A program made the translations under genes and the position numbers. From contig NZ_FYAS01000026.1 in the NCBI RefSeq assembly GCF_900185715.1, positions 1-58,009 on the forward strand: a DNA stretch of 58,009 bases. The letters are read 5' to 3'. The notes below the pieces were generated by a model that saw only the letters and a program-made list of their open reading frames with translations, was not told the DNA's origin and made no database searches. The stretch's first letter is position 1. The number at the start of each line of letters is the position of its first letter. Source of the stretch: Allobosea sp. CS1GBMeth4. GTDB lineage: Bacteria > Pseudomonadota > Alphaproteobacteria > Rhizobiales > Beijerinckiaceae. Shown one piece after another: positions 34,202 through 44,075 of this stretch.

Positions 34202-35385
34202 GCCGCTTCTCCCAATCCTGCCACGGCGCGGGCGAAATCCCGGGCCGAGAACGGCTCCAGATCGTCGACGCTCTCGCCGACGCCGATGAAATGCACGGGC
34301 AGGCCGAACTGCGCCGCGAGCGCGACCAGGATGCCGCCCCGCGCCGTGCCGTCGAGCTTGGTCATCACCAGGCCGCTGACCCCGGCGGTCTCGCGGAAGG
34401 CCTCGACCTGGCTGATCGCGTTCTGGCCGACCGTCGCGTCGAGGACGAGCAGGGCCGCATGCGGAGCCTCCGCATCCAGCTTGCGGATCACCCGCACCAC
34501 CTTGGCCAGCTCGTCCATCAGCCCTGTCTTGTTCTGCAGCCGTCCGGCCGTGTCGATCAGCAGCACGTCGGTGCCGTGGGCCTTGGCGCGCTGCAACGCC
34601 TCAAAGGCGAGTCCCGCCGAATCCGCGCCCTGCTGGCCGGAGACGACTTCCGCGCCGGTGCGCTCGCCCCAGACCTTGAGCTGTTCGATCGCGGCGGCAC
34701 GGAAAGTGTCGCCCGCCGCCAGCATCACCGATTTGCCCTCGGCCCGGAGCTTCGCCGCGAGCTTGCCGATCGTCGTCGTCTTGCCCGAGCCGTTGACCCC
34801 GACCATCAGGATCACGAACGGCTTCCTGGTGGCGTCGATCGCAAGCGGCGTCGCGACCGGCGTCAGGATCGCCTCGACCTCGCGCGCCAGGATCGCCTTC
34901 ACCTCCTCCGGTTCGATCTGCTTGTCGTAGCGCCCCTCGCCCACCGCTCTGGCGATCCGCGCCGAGGTCGCGAGGCCGAGATCGGCCTGGATCAGGATGT
35001 CCTCCAGGTCCTCCAGCGTCGCGGCATCGAGCTTGCGCTTGGTGAACAGGTCGCCGATGCCGGTCGTCAGCGCCGACGAGGTGCGCGACAGGCCGTCGCG
35101 CAGCCGGCGCCACCAGCTGCGCCTGGGCTGCACCGGTTCCGGCGCCGGTACCGCGGAAGCGATCGGCAGGGGCGCGTCTTCGCCGAGCAGGATCTCGGGC
35201 GCCAGCGGCGCCTCCGGCTCGGCCGCGGGCACGACGTCCGCCGGCTCGGCCACGGCCTCGGACGGCGGCTCGGGCAAGGGAGCGGACAAGGGAGCGGGTG
35301 CCGGTTCCGCAGGCCGCGTCTCGGGCTGGTCCAGTCCGAACAGCTTCGAGAAGAAGCCGCGTTTCTTCGGTTCGGTCTCGCTCAT
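34198..35385 (-). CDS. ftsY: Signal recognition particle receptor FtsY
   Basis: SRP receptor GTPase that docks ribosome-SRP complexes on the membrane. The 395-residue protein has a proline/alanine/glutamate-rich acidic N-terminal region (to about residue 88), then the N domain and G domain. GTP motifs are GVNGSGKTT (196-204), DTAGRLQNK, TKLDGTARGG and GVGESVDDLEPF at the C-terminus. The amphipathic WWRRLRDGLSRTSS near residue 92 probably binds lipid. It is coupled to yciB; a 70-base spacer separates it from the divergent pseudouridine synthase gene. Confidence 0.97.
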   Translation of the reverse strand: MSETEPKKRGFFSKLFGLDQPETRPAEPAPAPLSAPLPEPPSEAVAEPADVVPAAEPEAPLAPEILLGEDAPLPIASAVPAPEPVQPRRSWWRRLRDGLSRTSSALTTGIGDLFTKRKLDAATLEDLEDILIQADLGLATSARIARAVGEGRYDKQIEPEEVKAILAREVEAILTPVATPLAIDATRKPFVILMVGVNGSGKTTTIGKLAAKLRAEGKSVMLAAGDTFRAAAIEQLKVWGERTGAEVVSGQQGADSAGLAFEALQRAKAHGTDVLLIDTAGRLQNKTGLMDELAKVVRVIRKLDAEAPHAALLVLDATVGQNAISQVEAFRETAGVSGLVMTKLDGTARGGILVALAAQFGLPVHFIGVGESVDDLEPFSARDFARAVAGLGEAA

Positions 35386-35455
35386 CGCTCGTCCTGCCGC
35401 TGCGAGCGGCGAGCTTCGGGTTGCGTCGCGTTGAAGTCTTATTTAGCGCAATGCC

Positions 35456-36199
35456 ATGACGACGCCCGAGCGACCAGCCCTTTCGCAGGACGATCTGCCC
35501 TTCGCGCTGCTGCACCGCGACGCGATGATGCTGGTCATCGACAAGCCGGCCGGACTTCCCGTGCATCGCGGCCCGGCGGCGAAAGGCCGCAGCATGCCGG
35601 TGCTGACCGATTATCTCGACGCCCTCCGCTTCGGCCTGCCGCGCCGTCCGGAGGCGGCGCACCGGCTGGACAAGGACACGTCGGGTTGCCTGGTGCTCGG
35701 CCGCCATCCGCGCGCCACGGCACAGCTCAACCAGCTCTTCCGCGACGGCCGGATCGGCAAGACCTATTGGGCGATCGTCGAGGGCGAGCCCGGCGACGAC
35801 GCCGGCCTGATCGATCTGCCCCTGGCGCGGCGCTCGCCCGAGCGCGGCTGGTGGATGAAGGCCGATCCTGCCGGCCTGCCCTCCCGGACGCGCTACCGTG
35901 TCCTCGGACGCGGCCGGTTCGACGGTGCGCCGATCGCCTGGCTCGCGCTCGAGCCGTTGACCGGACGCACGCACCAGTTGCGTGTGCACTGCGCCGCCAC
36001 CTTCGGACCGATCCGCGGCGACGAGATCTATGGCGATGCGCCCCGCGACGCCGGCCCGGGGCTGCATCTGCACGCCGCAATCGTCTCGATTCCGCTCAAT
36101 CCGAAGCGTGAGCCGCTCGAAATCACGGCTCCGCCGCCGATTCGGATGCACGCCGCCCTGGCGGCCTGCGGCTGGCGCGCAGCCGATAAGCTTTCCTAA
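35456..36199 (+). CDS. RluA family pseudouridine synthase
   Basis: RNA pseudouridine synthase of the RluA superfamily, 247 residues without an S4 domain. The catalytic motif is HRLDKDTSG with Asp72 as nucleophile, preceded by VIDKPAGLPVHRG and followed by the conserved GRTHQLRVH. The compact form resembles enzymes modifying tRNA position 32 and 23S rRNA position 746, but the target cannot be fixed. ATG at 35456 is supported by the position of the first conserved strand; another ATG five bases earlier is out of frame. Confidence 0.9.
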   Translation: MTTPERPALSQDDLPFALLHRDAMMLVIDKPAGLPVHRGPAAKGRSMPVLTDYLDALRFGLPRRPEAAHRLDKDTSGCLVLGRHPRATAQLNQLFRDGRIGKTYWAIVEGEPGDDAGLIDLPLARRSPERGWWMKADPAGLPSRTRYRVLGRGRFDGAPIAWLALEPLTGRTHQLRVHCAATFGPIRGDEIYGDAPRDAGPGLHLHAAIVSIPLNPKREPLEITAPPPIRMHAALAACGWRAADKLS

Positions 36200-36292
36200 A
36201 CCCTAACGCGGTCGTCACCCGCGACAAGGCCTCGTCAACCATTCTCTAAGACGCGCCTGCTATCCCCGGTTGCAGACGCTGCGGGGACCATC

Positions 36293-36442
36293 ATGCTGGA
36301 CGAGGCAACAGGACTGCCGGAGGCGCGCGCTGCGCTCCTGACCTTGGCGCAAGCGCGCGCCGACATCGTCGCCGCTCCGGGAGCCGGCGAGGCGCCCGCC
36401 GCGCGGCCGGGCAGCGTCGGCCGTTTCCACCTTCGGGATTGA
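36293..36442 (+). CDS. Possible small ORF ahead of the GNAT gene
   Basis: 49-codon ORF starting MLDEATGLPEARAALLTLAQ. It ends two bases before the ATG of the acetyltransferase gene, so it could couple translation or act as a leader. Composition is alanine-rich with one plausible helix. There is no homology I recognise and only a weak ribosome site (GCGGGGA), so it may be a chance frame in a 245-base spacer otherwise lacking features. Confidence 0.25.
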   Translation: MLDEATGLPEARAALLTLAQARADIVAAPGAGEAPAARPGSVGRFHLRD

Positions 36443-36444
36443 GC

Positions 36445-37629
36445 ATGCTCGCCAGGCCGATGCACCGGAATCCGGAGGGATGGTCCGCGCCTGAAAGCCG
36501 GGCGGATCGAGGCTCTTCGGTCGAGATCCTGACCGGCCGCGACGCCTTCCTGGCGCTGAAACCGGAATGGGACGCCCTCTTCGCCCGTGCCGGGCAGCCG
36601 CACCAGCTCTTCCAGCGCCATGCCTTCCTCCGGCATTGGTGCGACCATTATCTCACCCATGGCGATCGGATCTGCCTCGTCGTCGGGCGCGAGGCCGGGC
36701 GCCTGGTCATGCTGTGGCCTCTGGAACGGCGGCGCCGCCTCGGCCTCGAGGTGGTGCGCCTGATGGGTGCGCCGGTCGCGCAATACGGCGATGTCCTCGT
36801 CGAGGACGGGCCGCGGCGCGAGCGCTGGCTCGAGCGCGGCTGGGGCGCTCTGCGTCGGCGCGGTGTCGATCTGGTCGATCTGCGTCTGGTCCGTGCCGAT
36901 GCGGCGCTCGGCCACTGCGGCCTGCTCGCGCTCGCGGCTCCGGTGCGGCGACAGGAGGCGCCCTTCGCCGATCTGGCGCTGCGTGTCGCGCCCGACGGGC
37001 CGAGCGTCGCCTACTCCGCCCGCGACCGGTCCGGCTATCGCCGCCGCCTGCGCCGGCTCGCCGCGCGCGGCGACATCACCTTTTCCTCCGTCGCGCCGGG
37101 GCCGGAGGCACGCGCCCTGGCCGAGCAGGCCATCGCGATGAGGTGCGCATCGCTCGGCCAGAACGGCACCGTCCCCGCAGTGGTGTCTGATCAGCGCTTC
37201 GGCCGCTTCCTCGCGGCGCTCGCCGCCGACCGGAGCAGCGAGACCGGCCTGCGCATCTCCGTCGTCGGCTGCAACGGCTCGCCGATCGGGATCGACCTGT
37301 CCTTCGACTGCAACGGCCGCAGCTTCCGCCATGTCGCCGCCTGCAGCGCGGGCTTCGAGCGCGAAGGCGTCGGCCGCGTCCTCCTCCATCATGCCTTCGC
37401 CAGCGCAAGGGCGCGCGGCAGCACGGTCTTCGATCTTCTGGCGCCGTCCGACGCTTCCAAGCGCGAGCACGCCGACGGGGCCGTGCCGGTGCACGACTTC
37501 ACGGTGCCGCTGAGCTGGCGTGGCCAGCTCGCCTGTGACTTCGCGCTGCCGCATCTTCGCCCGACGCTGAAGGCGGTCGCCAAGCGCCTGCCGCCCGGCT
37601 GGGTCCGGCGCTTTGCAGGCCCGGCCTAG
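36445..37629 (+). CDS. GNAT family N-acetyltransferase (BcsL/CelD-like)
   Basis: 394-residue protein of the GNAT_acetyltransf_6 (CelD/BcsL) family, built from two GNAT-like halves. The N-terminal half has HQLFQRHAFLRHWCDHYL and RLVMLWPLERRRRLGLEVVR. The C-terminal half has HVAACSAGFEREGVGRVLLH, resembling the acyl-CoA-binding loop, and VFDLLAPSDASKREHADG. Members are associated with exopolysaccharide or cellulose loci, yet no polysaccharide genes lie nearby. The ATG at 36445 is favoured over a TTG two codons earlier. It converges with the PCD gene. Confidence 0.85.
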   Translation: MLARPMHRNPEGWSAPESRADRGSSVEILTGRDAFLALKPEWDALFARAGQPHQLFQRHAFLRHWCDHYLTHGDRICLVVGREAGRLVMLWPLERRRRLGLEVVRLMGAPVAQYGDVLVEDGPRRERWLERGWGALRRRGVDLVDLRLVRADAALGHCGLLALAAPVRRQEAPFADLALRVAPDGPSVAYSARDRSGYRRRLRRLAARGDITFSSVAPGPEARALAEQAIAMRCASLGQNGTVPAVVSDQRFGRFLAALAADRSSETGLRISVVGCNGSPIGIDLSFDCNGRSFRHVAACSAGFEREGVGRVLLHHAFASARARGSTVFDLLAPSDASKREHADGAVPVHDFTVPLSWRGQLACDFALPHLRPTLKAVAKRLPPGWVRRFAGPA

Positions 37630-37630
37630 C

Positions 37631-37933
37631 CTAGTTCGCCATCGCGTCCATGGCGCGCGCCAGCCTGACATCGAGCTCGGTCAGCCCGCCCGCATCATGC
37701 GTCGACAGCGTCACCTCGACGGTCTTGTAGACGTTCGACCATTCCGGATGATGATCGAGCTTCTCCGCGAGCAGCGCCACCCGGCTCATCCAGCCGAACG
37801 CCTCGTTGAAGTCATGGAAGACGAAGCGCTTGCTCATCGCCTCCCGGCCGTCGACCAGCGTCCAGCCCGTCAGGATCGACAACGCCTCCTGGCGCGCTTC
37901 CGGGCTGAGGCGCTTCGGCCGGTCATGTCCCAT
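37631..37933 (-). CDS. phhB: Pterin-4a-carbinolamine dehydratase
   Basis: 100-residue PCD/DCoH-family enzyme that recycles 4a-hydroxytetrahydrobiopterin. The active-site pattern is present: [19 protein letters not shown] with His61-His62 and Trp65, then a third histidine (His79) in [12 protein letters not shown]. Length matches the family. No phenylalanine hydroxylase gene lies nearby, so it may have a broader role in pterin or molybdopterin metabolism. The gene is 15 bases from thpR on the same strand, so the two may be co-transcribed. Confidence 0.93.
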   Translation of the reverse strand: MGHDRPKRLSPEARQEALSILTGWTLVDGREAMSKRFVFHDFNEAFGWMSRVALLAEKLDHHPEWSNVYKTVEVTLSTHDAGGLTELDVRLARAMDAMAN

Positions 37934-37948
37934 CTCGTCCCTCCTCCG

Positions 37949-38527
37949 TCACCTGCGCTGCGAAATCGCGCCGCCCGGCCGATTCGGATAGGACAGGCCG
38001 AGCGGATAGGCCGCCTCGAGCACATAGGGCCCGCCACCGATCGAATCGCGCGACGACATCAGCGCGAAGCGCCGTGCCGTGAAGCTGATCGGCCTGACGA
38101 TCGGATGCAGGGCGAGATAATGCGCGACGTCGGCCGGCGAGGCGTCGCGCAGGCGCGCCAGCGTCACATGCGGCGTGAACTTGCGCGATTCCGGCGGCAA
38201 GCCGAGCCGCCGCATCAGGCGCTCCAGCTCGGCCTGCAAGTCGTTGAGCTTCTGCGAGGGCTGGACCCGCGCGAACACCGCGCGCGGCCGGTCGCCGCCG
38301 AAGCTGCCGAGCTGGTCGAGCGTGATCGTCAGCGGCTCGCCGCCGACATCGTGGAGCACGCTGTCGACGTCATGGGCCGTGCGCCGGTCGACATCGCCGA
38401 GGAAGCGCAGCGTGACGTGATAATCGGCGGGTTCGATCCAGCGGGCTCCGACCAATCCGCCGCGATGCAGCGTCAGGCTCGAGGCGACCTCGGCGGGAAT
38501 CTCCAGGGCGGTGAACAGCCGGGGCAT
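37949..38527 (-). CDS. thpR: RNA 2',3'-cyclic phosphodiesterase ThpR
   Basis: Member of the 2H phosphoesterase superfamily (formerly 2'-5' RNA ligase), 192 residues. The two catalytic HxT motifs are HVTLRFLGDV (His37) and HVTLARL (His120). The enzyme opens RNA 2',3'-cyclic phosphates and can ligate tRNA halves in vitro. It begins MPRLFTALEIPAEV, the usual first strand. Located upstream of phhB on the same strand; no functional link between the two is known to me. Confidence 0.93.
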   Translation of the reverse strand: MPRLFTALEIPAEVASSLTLHRGGLVGARWIEPADYHVTLRFLGDVDRRTAHDVDSVLHDVGGEPLTITLDQLGSFGGDRPRAVFARVQPSQKLNDLQAELERLMRRLGLPPESRKFTPHVTLARLRDASPADVAHYLALHPIVRPISFTARRFALMSSRDSIGGGPYVLEAAYPLGLSYPNRPGGAISQRR

Positions 38528-38649
38528 GGCGAATCAGTGCCTGGCATTTGTGACTCTGGCGAGACGGCAACCTCGCACCATGCGCCGCGGTTCACAAGCC
38601 GGCCTGGCCGCCGTCATGCTCGGGCGGAGACCGGAACACGACGGAGCGG

Positions 38650-39705
38650 TCACGGGCAGGGATTGCCGAACCGCTGGTGGATCGCGTCGATCCGCGCCTC
38701 GAGCTCGGGCGGAATCCCGACCGCGGCCGAGCCGATCGCCGTCCTGAGCTGCGCCATGCTGGTCGCCCCGATGATGTTGGAGGTGACGAAGCAGCGCGAG
38801 GTCACGAAGGCCAGCGCCATCTGGACGGGATCGAGCCCGGCCTCGCGGGCGAGCGCGATGTAGGCCTTGATCGCCTCCTCCGCACCCGGGGTCTGGTAGC
38901 GCTGACCGCGGTCGAACAGCGTCGTGCGCGCCCCCGCCGGACGCGCGCCGTCGAGGTACTTGCCGGAGAGATAGCCCTGGGCGAGCGGCGAATAGGCCAG
39001 GAGCCCGACCTGCTCGCGCATCGCGATCTCGGCCAGCGCCGTCTCGAAGGTCCGGTTCAGCAGGTTGTAGGCGTTCTGGATCGACTGCACGCGCGGCCGG
39101 TCGGTCCCTTTCGCCTCGGCGAGAAAGCTCATCGTGCCCCAGGCGCTTTCGTTCGACAGGCCGAGATGGCGGATCTTGCCGGCCTTGACCATCGCGGCGA
39201 AGGCGTCGAGCTGCTCTGCGATCGGCGTCTCGTCCTCGGCCTGGGTGAACGCCGCCTGGTTGAAGCGCGTCGGGTTCGAGCCCCACGCCATCGGCCGGTC
39301 GGGGAAATGGATCTGGTAGAGGTCGATATAGTCGGTCTGCAGCCGCTTCAGGCTCTTGTCGACGGCCTCCTCGATCTGCCTGCGGTTGACGCGGGTCGGG
39401 CCCTTGTCGTCGCGGAACCAGTCATTGGCCGAGCGGCCGATCACCTTGGAGGCGAGGATCACCTTGTCGCGATTGCCGCGCGCCTTGAACCAGCTCCCGA
39501 TGATCCGCTCGGTCGAGCCCTGCGTCTCCGGCTTGGGCGGGATCGAATAGAGCTCGGCCGTGTCGAAGAAGGTCACGCCCTGGTCGAGCGCATAGTCCAT
39601 CTGCTCATGGCCCTCGGCTTCCGTGTTCTGCTGGCCCCAGGTCATCGTGCCCAGGCAGATCGCCGAGACCTGGAGGTCGGTGCGGCCGAGACGGCGATAT
39701 TCCAT
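38650..39705 (-). CDS. Aldo/keto reductase (Tas-like)
   Basis: NADPH-dependent aldo/keto reductase, 351 residues, similar in layout to E. coli Tas. The catalytic tetrad is Asp48 and Tyr53 (FDTAELYS), Lys87 (LASKVIG) and His133 (YQIHFPDRP). LGRTDLQVSAICLGTMTWGQ at the N-terminus sets the start at 39705. The C-terminal FVTSNIIGATSMAQLRTAIG holds the cofactor-binding segment. Substrate unknown. A 72-base spacer separates its start from the stop of the upstream GDSL esterase on the same strand. Confidence 0.93.
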   Translation of the reverse strand: MEYRRLGRTDLQVSAICLGTMTWGQQNTEAEGHEQMDYALDQGVTFFDTAELYSIPPKPETQGSTERIIGSWFKARGNRDKVILASKVIGRSANDWFRDDKGPTRVNRRQIEEAVDKSLKRLQTDYIDLYQIHFPDRPMAWGSNPTRFNQAAFTQAEDETPIAEQLDAFAAMVKAGKIRHLGLSNESAWGTMSFLAEAKGTDRPRVQSIQNAYNLLNRTFETALAEIAMREQVGLLAYSPLAQGYLSGKYLDGARPAGARTTLFDRGQRYQTPGAEEAIKAYIALAREAGLDPVQMALAFVTSRCFVTSNIIGATSMAQLRTAIGSAAVGIPPELEARIDAIHQRFGNPCP

Positions 39706-39777
39706 GACGAAAGGCTCCGATGGCGGGCGCCGGTGGCGCGCCGCGCACGACAAGATGGCGACGGGACGCGCCCTTGC

Positions 39778-40479
39778 TCAGGAGCGCGGGCGCAGGGAGG
39801 CGAGGAACCGCTCCACCGTCGGCAGGATGCGCTGCGCGATGACGCGCACGCCTTCAGCCGTCGGATGCAGCATGTCGGGCTGGTTCAATACCCGGTCCCC
39901 GGCGATCCCGTCCAGAAAGAAGGGATAGAGGATCAGCCCGTGCGTCTCGGCGAGCCTGGGATAGATCGCATCGAAACGCGCGACGTAATCGGGGCCGTTG
40001 CTGCGCGGCGCATAGATTCCGGCGAGCAGGACCGGGATGCCGCGCGCTTTCAGCCTGGTCACGATCGCGTCGAGCGACTTTTCCGTCAGCGCCGGGTCGA
40101 CGCCCCGCAAGGCGTCGTTGGCGCCGAGCTCGAGGATGACGCCGTCGGTTCCGTCGGGCACCGACCAGTCGAGCCGTTCGAGCCCGCCTTGCGAAGTGTC
40201 CCCGGAGACGCCGGCATTGACGATCTCAACGGAAATTCCCTTGGCGCGCAGCATCGTCTCGAGAACCGACGGGAAGGCGGCGCTGCCGGGAAGGTTGTAG
40301 CCGGCCGTCAGGCTGTCGCCGAGCGCGACCAGCTTGACGGTCCCGGTCTGGGCGAAGCTCGAACTGTTCATGGCAAGGGAACCCAGGCTGGCCAGGACGA
40401 GCAGCAGCATCGCCCAAATCCGCGGCGACGGCTGGATTCGCGGAGGCAAGCGCCCATATCGGGTGGCGGCGCGACGCAT
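39778..40479 (-). CDS. tesA: Arylesterase / TesA-like GDSL hydrolase
   Basis: Secreted SGNH hydrolase, 233 residues, of the TesA thioesterase I/lysophospholipase type. After a basic N-terminus and membrane segment (about 22-43) come block I GDSLTAGY (Ser56), Gly90 in NAGVSGDT, Asn121 in GANDALRG and the Asp202/His205 pair in DMLHPTAEG. The start at 40479 gives a credible if long signal peptide. The gene is divergent from the ABC transporter genes, the same gene neighbourhood (tesA facing ybbA-ybbP) seen in E. coli and other proteobacteria. Confidence 0.92.
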   Translation of the reverse strand: MRRAATRYGRLPPRIQPSPRIWAMLLLVLASLGSLAMNSSSFAQTGTVKLVALGDSLTAGYNLPGSAAFPSVLETMLRAKGISVEIVNAGVSGDTSQGGLERLDWSVPDGTDGVILELGANDALRGVDPALTEKSLDAIVTRLKARGIPVLLAGIYAPRSNGPDYVARFDAIYPRLAETHGLILYPFFLDGIAGDRVLNQPDMLHPTAEGVRVIAQRILPTVERFLASLRPRS

Positions 40480-40549
40480 GGCGGTTCTGATCCCTTCGGC
40501 TCGGAGCGGAAGTCGAAGCGGCGGCATCGGATGGGATGAAAGCGGAAAC

Positions 40550-41260
40550 ATGGCGGCGAGCGAGGCAACCCCGGCGATCGAACTCAGCGATGTCGACCTC
40601 AGTCTGGGGCGCGGCGCCGCCCGCGTCCATATCCTGAAAGGCGTCTCGCTGGCGATCCCGCAAGGACAGGCCACCGGCCTGGTCGGCCCGTCCGGATCCG
40701 GAAAGTCGACCCTGCTGATGACCATGGCCGGGCTGGAGCGGCCCGATTCCGGGCTTGTGAAGGTCGCGGGCCAGGATCTCAGCGTGCTCGGCGAGGATGC
40801 GCTCGCCGTCTTCCGCGGCCGCCATATCGGCATCGTCTTCCAGTCCTTCCATCTCGTGCCGACCATGACGGCGCGCGAGAACGTCGCATTGCCGCTGGAG
40901 CTGGCGGGCATGGAGGACGCCTTCGAGCGCGCCGCGGCCGAATTGCGCAATGTCGGCCTCGGCGAACGCATGGACCACTACCCGGCCCAGCTTTCCGGCG
41001 GCGAGCAGCAGCGCGTCGCCATCGCCCGCGCCGTCGCGCCCGATCCGGCGATCCTCGTCGCCGACGAGCCGACCGGCAATCTCGACGAGAGTACCGGCCG
41101 CTCCATCGTCGACCTGATCTTCGCGCTCCGGCGCGAGCGCGGCGCGACGCTCGTGCTCGTCACCCATGATCTGTCGCTCGCGGCGAGTTGCGACCGCACC
41201 GTACGTCTGCGCGCCGGCCGCATCGAGACCGAAGCCGGCACCGAGGCGCTGGCGATCTGA
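40550..41260 (+). CDS. ybbA: ABC transporter ATP-binding protein (YbbA/LolD-like)
   Basis: MacB/LolD-type ATPase, 236 residues. Walker A is GPSGSGKST (46-54), the signature [14 protein letters not shown], and Walker [12 protein letters not shown] with the PTGNLD extension that marks this subfamily. It pairs with the FtsX-domain permease whose ATG overlaps its stop by one base (TGATG). Such systems are mechanotransmitters rather than channel importers; the partner is probably a periplasmic or lipid-related substrate. Divergent from tesA with a 70-base spacer. Confidence 0.93.
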   Translation: MAASEATPAIELSDVDLSLGRGAARVHILKGVSLAIPQGQATGLVGPSGSGKSTLLMTMAGLERPDSGLVKVAGQDLSVLGEDALAVFRGRHIGIVFQSFHLVPTMTARENVALPLELAGMEDAFERAAAELRNVGLGERMDHYPAQLSGGEQQRVAIARAVAPDPAILVADEPTGNLDESTGRSIVDLIFALRRERGATLVLVTHDLSLAASCDRTVRLRAGRIETEAGTEALAI

Positions 41261-43857
41261 TGCACGCCCCCGTCAGACCGTCGCCGGCTCCTTCCTCCGC
41301 TCCGGCGCGCCGCTCCGCCGGCCTGAAGCTGGCCCTGCGCCTCGCCTGGCGCGACCTGCGCGGCGGCCTGCGCGGCTTCGGCGTCTTCATCGCCTGCCTC
41401 GCGCTCGGCGTCATGGCGATCGCCGCCGTCTCCTCGGCCTCGCGCGGCCTCAGCGAAGGCCTCGGCCGCGAAGGCCGGCGCATCCTCGGCGGCGATGCCG
41501 CCTTCAGCCTGATTCATCGCGAGCCGACCGCCGGCGAGCACGCCTTCCTCGCCCGCCATGGCCGCGTCTCGACCATCGCGACCCTGCGCAGCATGGCCAA
41601 TGCGGGCGAGAAGGGCGCGGCCCTGGTCGAGCTCAAGGCGGTCGACGGCGCCTATCCGAGCATCGGCGAATTGCGCACCGATCCGGCGACCCCGAGCGCC
41701 GATCTGCTCGCGCCGCGCGACGGCACCTATGGCGGCATCGCCGACCCCGTCCTGTTCGGCCGGCTCGACCTCAAGCCCGGCGACACCGTGCTGATCGGCT
41801 CGGCGCGCATCCAGCTGCGTGCCAGCCTGGTCTCCGAGCCGGACAAGATCGCGGCCGGCGTCGGCTTCGGCCCCCGCCTGATCGTCTCGCAGGAAGCGCT
41901 GCGCGCTTCGGGCCTGCTCCAGCCGGGCAGTCTGGTGCGCTGGACCGCCCGCGTCATCCTGCCGGCCGGCGACAATTCCGACGCCGCCCTCGACCGCCTG
42001 CTGGCCGATGCCGCGCGCGAGCAGCCCGATGCCGGCTGGGAGATCCGGTCGCGCGCCAATGCCGCTCCGAACTTCCAGCGCAATATCGAGCGCTTCACCC
42101 AGTTCCTGACCCTGGTCGGACTGACGGCTCTCCTGGTCGGCGGCGTCGGCGTCGCCAATGCGGTCCGCCGCTTCGTCGAGGCCAAGCGGCTCGATTTCGC
42201 CACGCTCAAGGCGATCGGCGCGACCGGCGGCCGCGTCGTCGCCATCCACCTCGCCGAGGTGATGCTCGTCGCCGGCTTCGGCATCGCGATCGGACTCGCG
42301 CTCGGCGCGGCGGCGCCCTTCGCGCTGGGCTATGCGCTGGCCGACATCCTGCCGCTGCCCTTCGAGCCGACGCTCGCCCCGGCCGAGCTCGCCATCGCCG
42401 CCCTTTACGGCCTGCTGACGGCACTGGTCTTCGCCATTCTTCCGCTCGGCCGCGCCCATGACGTGCCGGTCTCGGCCCTGTTCCGCGATCAGGTCGAGCC
42501 CGACCGGCGCCGGCCGCGCTGGATCTATCTCGCGCTTTTCCTCGCCGCGCTCGCCGGCCTGGTCGGCGTCGCGCTCGTCTTCGCCTACGACCGCCGCATC
42601 GCGCTGATCTACATCGCCGCCGCCACCGGCGTCTTCCTGCTGCTCCGCCTCGTCGCCTGGGGGGTGATGGCGCTGGCGCGCCGCGCCGGACGCCCGCGCC
42701 GGCCGGCGCTGCGCATGGCGCTCGCCAACAGCTACCGGCCCGGCGCCCTGACGCCTTCGCTGGTGCTCTCGCTCGGGCTCGGCGTCGCTCTGCTCTCGAC
42801 TCTCGCCTTCATCGACGTCAGCCTCAGGCGGCAATTGACCCAGTCGCTGCCGCAGAAGGCGCCGAGCTTCTTCTTCCTCGACATTCCCAACGCCCAGGCC
42901 GCCGCCTTCGACGGCTTCCTCGCCGAACGGCGCCCGGGCGCACATGTCGAGCGCGTGCCGATGATGCGCGGGCGCATCGTCAGCCTGAACGGCGTGCCGG
43001 CCGAGCAGGTCAAGGCGAGCGAGCAGATGGCCTGGGTGCTCGAAGGCGACCGCGGCATCACCTACGCCCGGACCATGCCGGAGGGTTCCCGGCTCGCCTC
43101 CGGCGAATGGTGGCCGGAGAACTATCGCGGCGAGCCCCTGGTCTCCTTCGACGCCCGCGCGATCGAGGGTCTCGGGCTCAAGCTCGGCGACCGTCTCAGC
43201 GTCAACGTGCTCGGCCGCACCATCACCGCGCGCATCGCCAATTTCCGCGACATCGAATGGCGCTCGCTCGGCATCAACTTCGTCATGGTGTTCTCGCCCA
43301 ACACCTTCGCAGGCGCACCTCACACCAATCTCGCCACCGTGACCGACGCCGGCGCCACGCCCGCGACCGGCGACGCCGCCCTGATGCGCCAGCTCGCCAT
43401 CGCCTTCCCGGCGGTGACCGCGGTCCGGGTCAAGGACGCGCTGGACGCGGTCAACGGCATCGTCGGCCAGCTCGCCGGCGCGATTCGCGGCGCCTCCAGC
43501 CTCGCCATCGCCGCGAGCCTGCTGGTTCTGGCCGGCGCGCTCGCTGCCGGCCAGAGGGCGCGGCTCTATGACGCGATGATCCTGAAGACCCTCGGCGCGA
43601 CCCGGCGCTTCATACTTTCGTCGTACATCCTCGAATACGCAGGCATCGGCGTCGTTTCGGCCCTGTTCGGACTTCTGGCAGGTGCCGCGGCGGGCTGGGG
43701 TGTCGTCACGCAAGTGATGAAGATAGATTTCGTTCCCGATCCGACGGGCGCTATTGTCGTTGCGACTGCGGCGGTCGTGGTCACCGTCGTGTTCGGGTTG
43801 ATCGGGACGCTACAAATACTGTCGAAAGCGCCCGCTTCTCATCTGAGGAATTTATGA
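41260..43857 (+). CDS. ybbP: ABC transporter permease, FtsX-like (YbbP)
   Basis: 865-residue permease of the YbbP type. It carries an N-terminal helix (FGVFIACLALGVMAIAAVSS), a large periplasmic domain, then two FtsX-type four-helix modules around residues 280-480 and 750-860, with further helices at 420-500. This duplicated layout is characteristic of YbbP rather than LolC/E. Segments such as VGLTALLVGGVGVANAVRRF and AIGATGGRVVAIHL are the FtsX coupling regions. The start overlaps the ATPase stop, so both are made together. Exported substrate unknown. Confidence 0.93.
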   Translation: MHAPVRPSPAPSSAPARRSAGLKLALRLAWRDLRGGLRGFGVFIACLALGVMAIAAVSSASRGLSEGLGREGRRILGGDAAFSLIHREPTAGEHAFLARHGRVSTIATLRSMANAGEKGAALVELKAVDGAYPSIGELRTDPATPSADLLAPRDGTYGGIADPVLFGRLDLKPGDTVLIGSARIQLRASLVSEPDKIAAGVGFGPRLIVSQEALRASGLLQPGSLVRWTARVILPAGDNSDAALDRLLADAAREQPDAGWEIRSRANAAPNFQRNIERFTQFLTLVGLTALLVGGVGVANAVRRFVEAKRLDFATLKAIGATGGRVVAIHLAEVMLVAGFGIAIGLALGAAAPFALGYALADILPLPFEPTLAPAELAIAALYGLLTALVFAILPLGRAHDVPVSALFRDQVEPDRRRPRWIYLALFLAALAGLVGVALVFAYDRRIALIYIAAATGVFLLLRLVAWGVMALARRAGRPRRPALRMALANSYRPGALTPSLVLSLGLGVALLSTLAFIDVSLRRQLTQSLPQKAPSFFFLDIPNAQAAAFDGFLAERRPGAHVERVPMMRGRIVSLNGVPAEQVKASEQMAWVLEGDRGITYARTMPEGSRLASGEWWPENYRGEPLVSFDARAIEGLGLKLGDRLSVNVLGRTITARIANFRDIEWRSLGINFVMVFSPNTFAGAPHTNLATVTDAGATPATGDAALMRQLAIAFPAVTAVRVKDALDAVNGIVGQLAGAIRGASSLAIAASLLVLAGALAAGQRARLYDAMILKTLGATRRFILSSYILEYAGIGVVSALFGLLAGAAAGWGVVTQVMKIDFVPDPTGAIVVATAAVVVTVVFGLIGTLQILSKAPASHLRNL

Positions 43858-43961
43858 GTTCTGAGTCGTCGCAGCGCATCATAAACATGGACAGTTGGTA
43901 ATGTTGCATCCACTGTCCGGCGAATTTCTATGCCGGCGGCAGCGCTAACCATGCTGACCCC

Positions 43962-43990
43962 TTGTAAGGCCGCGCGATCCACCTCATATT
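43962..43990 (+). promoter_or_regulatory. Candidate sigma70 promoter for the Bax inhibitor gene
   Basis: TTGTAA (43962-43967), a 17-base spacer, then CATATT (43985-43990), ending 85 bases before the ATG of the BI-1 family gene. Four or five matches in each hexamer and ideal spacing in an AT-enriched 218-base spacer make this a reasonable candidate. No operator repeats were seen around it. Confidence 0.4.
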
Positions 43991-44075
43991 TCACGCTGTC
44001 GCGACGATGGTGCGCGACGGCGGGCGGCGCGATGCGCGCTGCCGGCCAGGCATAGTTTCAAGGGGAATTCTCTCC